This document shows, one piece after another, positions 59,213 to 64,000 of a stretch of 64,000 bases of DNA. The translations under genes were made by a program, and so were the position numbers. The notes beneath the pieces are model-generated. The model saw only the letters and a list, made by a program, of their open reading frames with translations, ran no database searches and was not told the DNA's origin. Each line of letters starts with the position of its first letter. Position 1 is the first letter of the stretch. Location: NCBI RefSeq assembly GCF_014650955.1, contig NZ_BMVY01000005.1, forward strand, positions 1 to 64,000. The letters run 5' to 3'. This DNA is from Streptomyces tauricus (GTDB lineage: Bacteria; Actinomycetota; Actinomycetes; Streptomycetales; Streptomycetaceae).

Positions 59213-60151
59213 ATGGACTACTGCTCCTCATGTCGTCGGCATCTCAACGGCGCCCTGGTGTGCCCCGGATGCGGCGCCTACGCCCCCGACATCGCTCCGG
59301 TCACCGTCAGCCGCCACCCCGTCCAGCCCCGGGTCACGATGGCCGCGGCGAGCACGCCGACGGACCACGCCCCGGAGGTGCCGGATGTGCCGGACGTCTC
59401 GGTGTGGGAGCCCGCCGCTCCCGGCCCGTCCGGCGTCGGCGACGACGACGACCCATACAACGGCCACGGCGCGTACGACGTGGGCTTCGAGGGGGTGGCG
59501 CCCGCACCGCAGGGGCGGGCCGCACGCCGTCGTCAGCGCATCCGCTGGAAGAAGAACCAGCGCCGGGCCGTGGTCGCGACCGCCGTCGCGCTCGTCGGAG
59601 GCGGCCTGACCTTCACCGCCATGGACCGGCTCCCGGCCGACCGGGCGGAGGCCGCGTCGGCTCCGGAAACCGCGGGCCTGGGCACGAATACGCAGACGGG
59701 CGCGGGCTCCGCGGTGGAAGAGGTGCCGGAGTACACGCGTCCCTCGTCGACGCGGCCCGACACCCAGCGGTCCTCGACGGCCACGTCCCCGCGGTCACCC
59801 GCGAGCGGCCGGTCGGCCGAGCGGGGCGCCGTCGCCCCGTCCTCCGCCGCCCCGCAGGGGTCCCGGCCGGACGCGCTTCCCGCACCCGGTACGGCGTCGG
59901 CGTCCGACCAGCGGTCACGGAGCGCGTCCTCGGCCTCTTCGTCGGCCTCGTCCTCAGCCTCTTCCCCGGCCTCCTCCTCCGCTTCGTCCTCGTCGTCGTC
60001 CTCCCCGCAGCCGTCCACGCCCGCCGCCACCGACGAACCCAGTGGGTCGGGCGGCACGGGCGGGCCGGACTCCGGGACGTCACCGGCGAGCCCCTCGCCG
60101 TCGGCGACGGCGCCGTCGCAGCTCTGCCTGCTCGTGCTCTGCGTCGGCTGA
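59213..60151 (+). CDS. SCO2400-type zinc-ribbon membrane protein
   Basis: 312 aa from ATG 59213, after AGGAAG. It starts MDYCSSCRRHLNGALVCPGCGAYAP, a zinc ribbon with two CxxC pairs matching what I recall of SCO2400-family proteins. An acidic linker, the basic RRRQRIRWKKNQRRAV and one membrane helix (VVATAVALVGGGLTFTAM) follow. Residues about 150-300 are disordered Ser/Ala/Pro, with long Ser/Ala runs, ending in CLLVLCVG. Topology: cytoplasmic ribbon, outer disordered part. Function unknown. Confidence 0.78.
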   Translation: MDYCSSCRRHLNGALVCPGCGAYAPDIAPVTVSRHPVQPRVTMAAASTPTDHAPEVPDVPDVSVWEPAAPGPSGVGDDDDPYNGHGAYDVGFEGVAPAPQGRAARRRQRIRWKKNQRRAVVATAVALVGGGLTFTAMDRLPADRAEAASAPETAGLGTNTQTGAGSAVEEVPEYTRPSSTRPDTQRSSTATSPRSPASGRSAERGAVAPSSAAPQGSRPDALPAPGTASASDQRSRSASSASSSASSSASSPASSSASSSSSSSPQPSTPAATDEPSGSGGTGGPDSGTSPASPSPSATAPSQLCLLVLCVG

Positions 60152-60240
60152 CACCCACGGGTCCGCACGGGCCGGGCTCACCGGCCGGGGTCGTTCGCGC
60201 CGGGTCGCACGGGGCACGGTGACGGAGTAGACATGGGGGC

Positions 60241-61533
60241 ATGAACGGCAGCGGTGCGCCCGGTGGGGGACAGGGGCCTGCCGGCGAGTCGTACATCGAC
60301 TTCGCCGAGGTCTTCCAGTCCCTGCCCAGCCCCGTGCTGCTGCTCACCCCCGGCCTGGTGATGCTCGACGCCAACCGGGCCTATGTGAAGGTCTCGGGGC
60401 GCGGCCTCGACGAGTTGCGCGGCCGGTCGGTCTTCGACGTGTTCCCCGACAGCCCCGCCGACCGGCGCGAGGGCGCCCGAACGCTCCGGGCGTCGCTGGA
60501 ACGGGTGCTGGCCACCGGCGAGCGGGACACCATGGCCCTGCAGAAGTACGACGTCGAGGTGCCGGGCGGGCCCGGCGTGTTCGAGGAGCGCTACTGGAGC
60601 CCGGTCAACTTCCCGGTCCTGGACGGCGACGGCCGGGTGACGCTCGTCGTCCACCGCGTCGAGGAGGTCACCGAGCTGGTACGCGCCCGGCAGGCCGCCA
60701 ACGACCCGGGCGACGCCTTCGCCACGCTCAGCCGCGAGGACACCATGACCGCCGATCTGCTCACCCGTTCCCAGGAACTGCAGGAACTCAACGAACGGCT
60801 GCGCGAGGCCCACGCCAGGTCGCACGAGGTCGCCGTCACCCTCCAGCGCGCCATGCTGCCCGGCACCGCGCTGCCGCGGCACCCCTTCGCCGCCGTGCGC
60901 TACCGGCCCGCGGCCAGCTTCCTCCACGTCTGCGGCGACTGGTACGACCTGATCGACCTCGACGCGGACCGGCTGGCCACCGCGGTCGGGGACGTGGTCG
61001 GGCACGGTCTGGAGGCGGCCGGGGTCATGGGGCAGCTGCGCAGCGCGCTGAGCGCCGCGATCCGCGCCACCGGCCGGCCCGCCGCCGCGCTCACGACCCT
61101 CGCGGAGCACGCGCGCACGGTCGAGGGCGCGCTCGCCACGAGTGCCGTCCAGGCCGTCGTCGACCGCGTCGGGCACACCGTCACGTACAGCTGCGCGGGC
61201 CATCCGCCGCCGCTTCTCGCGCACGTCGACGGGTCCGTCGAGATCCTCGACGGGGCCACCGACCCGCCGCTGGGCGCGTGCGACGCGGCCATGTCCCGGG
61301 GCGAGGCGACCGTGGGGTACGCGCCGGGCGCCACGCTCGTCCTCTACACCGACGGGCTGATCGAACGCCGTGGGGAGGACATCGACCTCGGCCTGCGCCG
61401 TCTGGCCGACAGCGTCGAGCGCCACCAGGCCCTGGATCCCGAGCTCCTCGCCGACGCGGTCCTGGCCGATCTGCTCCCCGCTTCGAGACGCGGTCCCGAC
61501 GACGACACGGCGCTCGTGGTCATCCGTCTGTGA
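60241..61533 (+). CDS. PAS-domain SpoIIE/RsbU-type serine phosphatase
   Basis: 430 aa. Residues about 20-145 are a PAS sensor (FQSLPSPVLLLTPGLVMLDANRAYVKVSGRGLDELRGRSVFDVFP ... YWSPVNFPVL). A coiled linker (QELQELNERLREAHARS) leads to the PP2C-like phosphatase: AVTLQRAMLP, VCGDWYDLIDLD (metal Asp), VGDVVGHGLEAAGVMGQLR and the C-terminal GPDDDTALVVIRL. Such enzymes dephosphorylate anti-sigma-factor antagonists and so release sigma factors in stress or development. No partner gene is adjacent. A strong terminator follows. Confidence 0.92.
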   Translation: MNGSGAPGGGQGPAGESYIDFAEVFQSLPSPVLLLTPGLVMLDANRAYVKVSGRGLDELRGRSVFDVFPDSPADRREGARTLRASLERVLATGERDTMALQKYDVEVPGGPGVFEERYWSPVNFPVLDGDGRVTLVVHRVEEVTELVRARQAANDPGDAFATLSREDTMTADLLTRSQELQELNERLREAHARSHEVAVTLQRAMLPGTALPRHPFAAVRYRPAASFLHVCGDWYDLIDLDADRLATAVGDVVGHGLEAAGVMGQLRSALSAAIRATGRPAAALTTLAEHARTVEGALATSAVQAVVDRVGHTVTYSCAGHPPPLLAHVDGSVEILDGATDPPLGACDAAMSRGEATVGYAPGATLVLYTDGLIERRGEDIDLGLRRLADSVERHQALDPELLADAVLADLLPASRRGPDDDTALVVIRL

Positions 61534-61588
61534 CGCGCCGGTCGGGCGGCCGAGGAGAGCGCCGCCGACGCGGCGCGTGTGGTGTGAC

Positions 61589-61623
61589 GGTCGCCGCCGG
61601 TGTCGTGCCCACCGGCGGCGACC
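61589..61623 (+). terminator. Terminator of the phosphatase gene
   Basis: GGTCGCCGCCGGTG and CACCGGCGGCGACC form a perfect 14-bp stem with a 7-base loop. Confidence 0.8.
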
Positions 61624-62193
61624 GCACCGCCCATCCACGCAGCCCCCCGGCAGCGGTTTCAGGGCATGGGATCCCTCGTCGGGTCGCGGCGGCACGCGGG
61701 AGTGCACCGCTGGCGGGTCCGCAAGGGACATGTGGTCAGGGGCCCGCTCGCGAGGGAAGCGGCGGGAAGGGGTACTCGCTCGGCGTTCTCGACCGCCTCG
61801 TCCTGGCACCCGGGATCAGGGGCTGGTGCACCCGGGGGCCGGGGGCGCGAGGGAAGCCGTGGACCACGGCTTCGTCATCGGCGGGCTCGGGTCCTGGCCA
61901 CGGGGTCCAGGTGAGCCTCGCTCATCATTCTGTTCCGAGCGTAGGCGAGAGCGGCGGCCCTGCACAGCCCCTGTGACCGTCGTCCGTCGTACGTCGCCCG
62001 TCGGGCCAGGCCGTCCACGGCCACACACGAGCGGCCCGCGACCGGCCCGCGCATGCCCTCGTACGCATGCGAACGCCCGCGAGACATGACGGGACATCAC
62101 CGATCGGCTCGGAGGCCCCGTTTACCCCGGCGGCTCCTGCTGTGATGATGCCGAGTCCGGGGATACCCGTCCCGCGGCCGGGGGGAGGCCCGT
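61624..62193. other. Gene-free stretch
   Basis: About 570 bases with several overlapping open frames, none of which has a start site, a domain or sustained codon bias. It ends in the promoter and GGGGGGAGG ribosome site of the acetyltransferase gene. I see nothing else in it. Confidence 0.5.
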
Positions 62194-62823
62194 ATGGCAG
62201 AGGTGTACTTGCGCAGACTGTCCCGGTGGCAGGCGGAGCAACAGCGGGACGCCGTCGCGAACGTGTACGTCAGCGCGTACCGGGGCGCGGCCGGGGAGGA
62301 ACACCGCGACCGCCAGGACTTCCTGCACCGGCTCGAACAGCATGTGCAGCACACGGGCTTCGACATGGTGGTCGCCGACACCGCCGGGACGGTCGGCTGC
62401 GCGTACGGGTTCCGGGTGCCGCGCACCGGCGAGTGGTGGTCGGACCTCCAGGGGGACCTGCCGAGGGACATCGAGGAACTCACCGCCTCGGGCCGTGCGT
62501 TCCTGCTCGCCGAACTGATGGTGCTGCCGGCCCACCGCCGCCGCGGCATCGCCACCCGGCTGGTCGAGCGGCTGCTGATCCGGCTCGACGCCGATCTGGT
62601 CGTCGCCGCCACCGGCCGGGCCACGGACCACCCCACCGCCGGCCGCGGCACCGGGGACGGGGGTGGCGAGTCGTCGGGCGCCGCGGCGGAGGCGTTCCGT
62701 GCCTGGGGGTGGTCCAGGTTCGGTGTCCTCGGTCCGCACGTCGCCCCGGACATCGCTTTCGGCGCCGGTCCGGGACAGGAGCCGATGACCGGGGAGGTCT
62801 GGATCCGCAGGCCACTGCGGTGA
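62194..62823 (+). CDS. GNAT-family N-acetyltransferase
   Basis: 209 aa. GNAT core: GFDMVVADTAGTVGCAYGFRVP, LLAELMVLPAHRRRGIATRLVERLL (acetyl-CoA loop, RRRGIA) and a final VWIRRPL strand. An insert of Gly/Thr/Ser (TAGRGTGDGGGESSG) lies near residue 155. GGGGGGAGG precedes ATG 62194. Substrate unknown. It is not related in operon terms to the other GNAT gene of the window. Confidence 0.85.
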   Translation: MAEVYLRRLSRWQAEQQRDAVANVYVSAYRGAAGEEHRDRQDFLHRLEQHVQHTGFDMVVADTAGTVGCAYGFRVPRTGEWWSDLQGDLPRDIEELTASGRAFLLAELMVLPAHRRRGIATRLVERLLIRLDADLVVAATGRATDHPTAGRGTGDGGGESSGAAAEAFRAWGWSRFGVLGPHVAPDIAFGAGPGQEPMTGEVWIRRPLR

Positions 62824-62899
62824 CCCACCCCACCGCGGCCGATCCAATGGCGGCGATCAGTGGTCGGTAATTACTGACCACTGATCAACAGGGCATCGG

Positions 62900-63931
62900 T
62901 CAGACCCCCGCGGGGGACGGTCCGACCAGTTCCGACAGGACGTCCTCCATCGTGACGAAGCCGAGGACCTTGCCCGCCTCGCCGGTGACCGCCGCGAGGT
63001 GACTGCCCGTGGCCCGCAGCGCGGTGAGCGTGTCGTCGAGCGGGGTGTCGATGCGGACGCGGGTCACCGGGTGCAGGGCGGCCCGGGGGAAGGGCCGGTC
63101 GCGGTCGATGACGCCGAGGGTGTCCTTGATGTGGAGGTAGCCGAGCAGCGTGCCGTCCCTGCCGGTCACGGGGAACCGGGAGAAGCCGGCCTCGGCCGCC
63201 GCGCGTTCCAGCCGCGCCGGGGTCACCGTGTCGTCGACCGTGCGCATCCGCTGGGCCGGTACAAGGATCTCGCCGACCGGGCGGGTGCCCAGCTCCAATG
63301 CGTCGCGCAGCCGTTCGCCGTCGGCGGCGGTCAGGAGTCCGGCCTCGCTGGAGTCGACGACCATCCTGGCCAGCTGATCGTCCGTGAACGCCGACTCCAC
63401 CTCGTCCTTGGCCTCCACGCGCAGCAGTTTCAGCAGGGCGTTGGCGAAGGCGTTGATTCCGAAGATGAACGGCTTCAGGGCCCGGGTGAGGGCCACCAGC
63501 GCGGGGCCGAGGAGCAGCGCGGTCTGCGCGGGCGCGGCGAGCGCGATGTTCTTCGGGACCATCTCGCCGAACAGCATGTGCAGATACGTCGCCACGGTGA
63601 GCGCGATCACGAACGCGATCGGATGCACCAGGCCGTGCGGGATGTGCGCCGCCTCGAAGGCGGGCTCCAGCAGGTGTGCGATGGCCGGTTCGGCTACCGC
63701 GCCGAGGACCAGCGACGAGACGGTGATGCCGAGTTGGGCGGTGGCCATCATCGCCGAGATGTGCCGCAGACCCCACAGGGTCATCCGGGCCCGCTTGTTG
63801 CCCGCCTGGGCCAGCGGTTCGATCTGGCTGCGGCGTACGGAGATCAGGGCGAACTCGGCGCCGACGAAGAACGCGTTGGTCAGCAGGGTCAGGGCACCGA
63901 TGAGCAGCTGGATCGTGGTGGACGTGTTCAT
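62900..63931 (-). CDS. CNNM/CBS-domain (hemolysin-family) membrane protein
   Basis: 343 aa. A DUF21/CNNM membrane domain (LLIGALTLLTNAFFVGAEFALISVRRSQIEPLA, TAQLGITVSSLVLGAVAEPAI, LHMLFGEMVPKNIALA) is followed by a tandem CBS pair (VGEILVPAQRMRTVDDTVTPARL ... VLGFVTMEDVLSELVG). The family includes Mg2+/Co2+ efflux proteins. The start overlaps the stop of the upstream gene by ATGA, an arrangement typical of paired CNNM genes. There is no CorC-like C-terminal domain. Confidence 0.9.
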   Translation of the reverse strand: MNTSTTIQLLIGALTLLTNAFFVGAEFALISVRRSQIEPLAQAGNKRARMTLWGLRHISAMMATAQLGITVSSLVLGAVAEPAIAHLLEPAFEAAHIPHGLVHPIAFVIALTVATYLHMLFGEMVPKNIALAAPAQTALLLGPALVALTRALKPFIFGINAFANALLKLLRVEAKDEVESAFTDDQLARMVVDSSEAGLLTAADGERLRDALELGTRPVGEILVPAQRMRTVDDTVTPARLERAAAEAGFSRFPVTGRDGTLLGYLHIKDTLGVIDRDRPFPRAALHPVTRVRIDTPLDDTLTALRATGSHLAAVTGEAGKVLGFVTMEDVLSELVGPSPAGV

Positions 63932-64000
63932 CGGGACTCCCGCGCGCTCTGGCCGACCGGTTCGCCGTCGTGATCACCGTCGTGATCACCGTCGTGATCG
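63928..64000 (-). CDS. Partial upstream gene, C-terminal tail only
   Basis: Only the last 23 residues are in the window: a DHDG repeat read at least three times, then EPVGQSARESR and a stop overlapping the next ATG. CNNM proteins often occur as adjacent pairs, so this is probably the second member with a His/Asp-rich tail, but no domain is visible. Confidence 0.6.
   Translation of the reverse strand, partial: DHDGDHDGDHDGEPVGQSARESR

Overview
The window is high-GC actinobacterial DNA and almost certainly a Streptomyces chromosome. Codon third positions are nearly all G or C, GTG and TTG starts are common, and two-component systems, secreted proteins and lipoproteins are dense. It also carries known Streptomyces families (DUF6215, DUF5707, SCO5918-like, SCO2400-like) and the GC-rich 'GCGCCGTTCCCCGCGCCCC' intergenic repeat. 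All family calls come from reading the protein sequences; nothing was searched.

Layout. 1-2.5 kb is the right end of a phage-tail-like contractile injection system (CIS) locus: a tail protein and a CisA-like membrane protein. 2.5-7.3 kb holds three FG-GAP/VCBS-repeat surface proteins behind an 11-bp repeat array. 7.3-13.9 kb is housekeeping-like: a Yip1 membrane protein, a molybdopterin sulfite-oxidase-type enzyme, GNAT and DMT-transporter genes, a divergent AraC/GyrI regulator, a phosphoribosyltransferase, dcd and a zinc ribbon. 14.2-16.4 kb starts at tRNA-Gly(CCC) and looks like an eroded island, with a PIN toxin-antitoxin pair, an apparently frameshifted small gene, a HEAT-like gene and a truncated ORF. 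16.5-32.2 kb is rich in secreted proteins (fibronectin III, deacetylase, DUF4232 proteins, amidase, beta-propeller/Ig protein), with a PAP2 enzyme, a Gly/Ser-repeat membrane protein and one gene that appears to change reading frame twice.

32.3-35.5 kb is a three-gene TAXI binding protein/histidine kinase/response regulator operon without a permease. 35.7-39.1 kb is a translationally coupled catabolic operon: LigJ-type 4-oxalomesaconate hydratase, LigI-type 2-pyrone-4,6-dicarboxylate lactonase and an MFS transporter. 39.1-45.0 kb has a repeat array, a GH5 enzyme and a NarL-type two-component operon whose kinase contains the same repeat family in frame. 45.2-54.5 kb holds secreted proteins, a PucR-type regulator, a second NarL-type system, an MMPL exporter and a secreted lipase. 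54.7-59 kb is a cold-shock-like module: CspA, DEAD-box helicase, SCO5918-like protein, a minus-strand small protein and a MerR regulator preceded by a long structured leader with a perfect palindrome at its promoter. 59.2-64 kb contains an SCO2400-like protein, a PAS/SpoIIE phosphatase, a GNAT enzyme and CNNM/CBS proteins.

Many gene pairs overlap by ATGA or GTGA, so translational coupling is used to order operons. Intrinsic hairpins separate most convergent genes.
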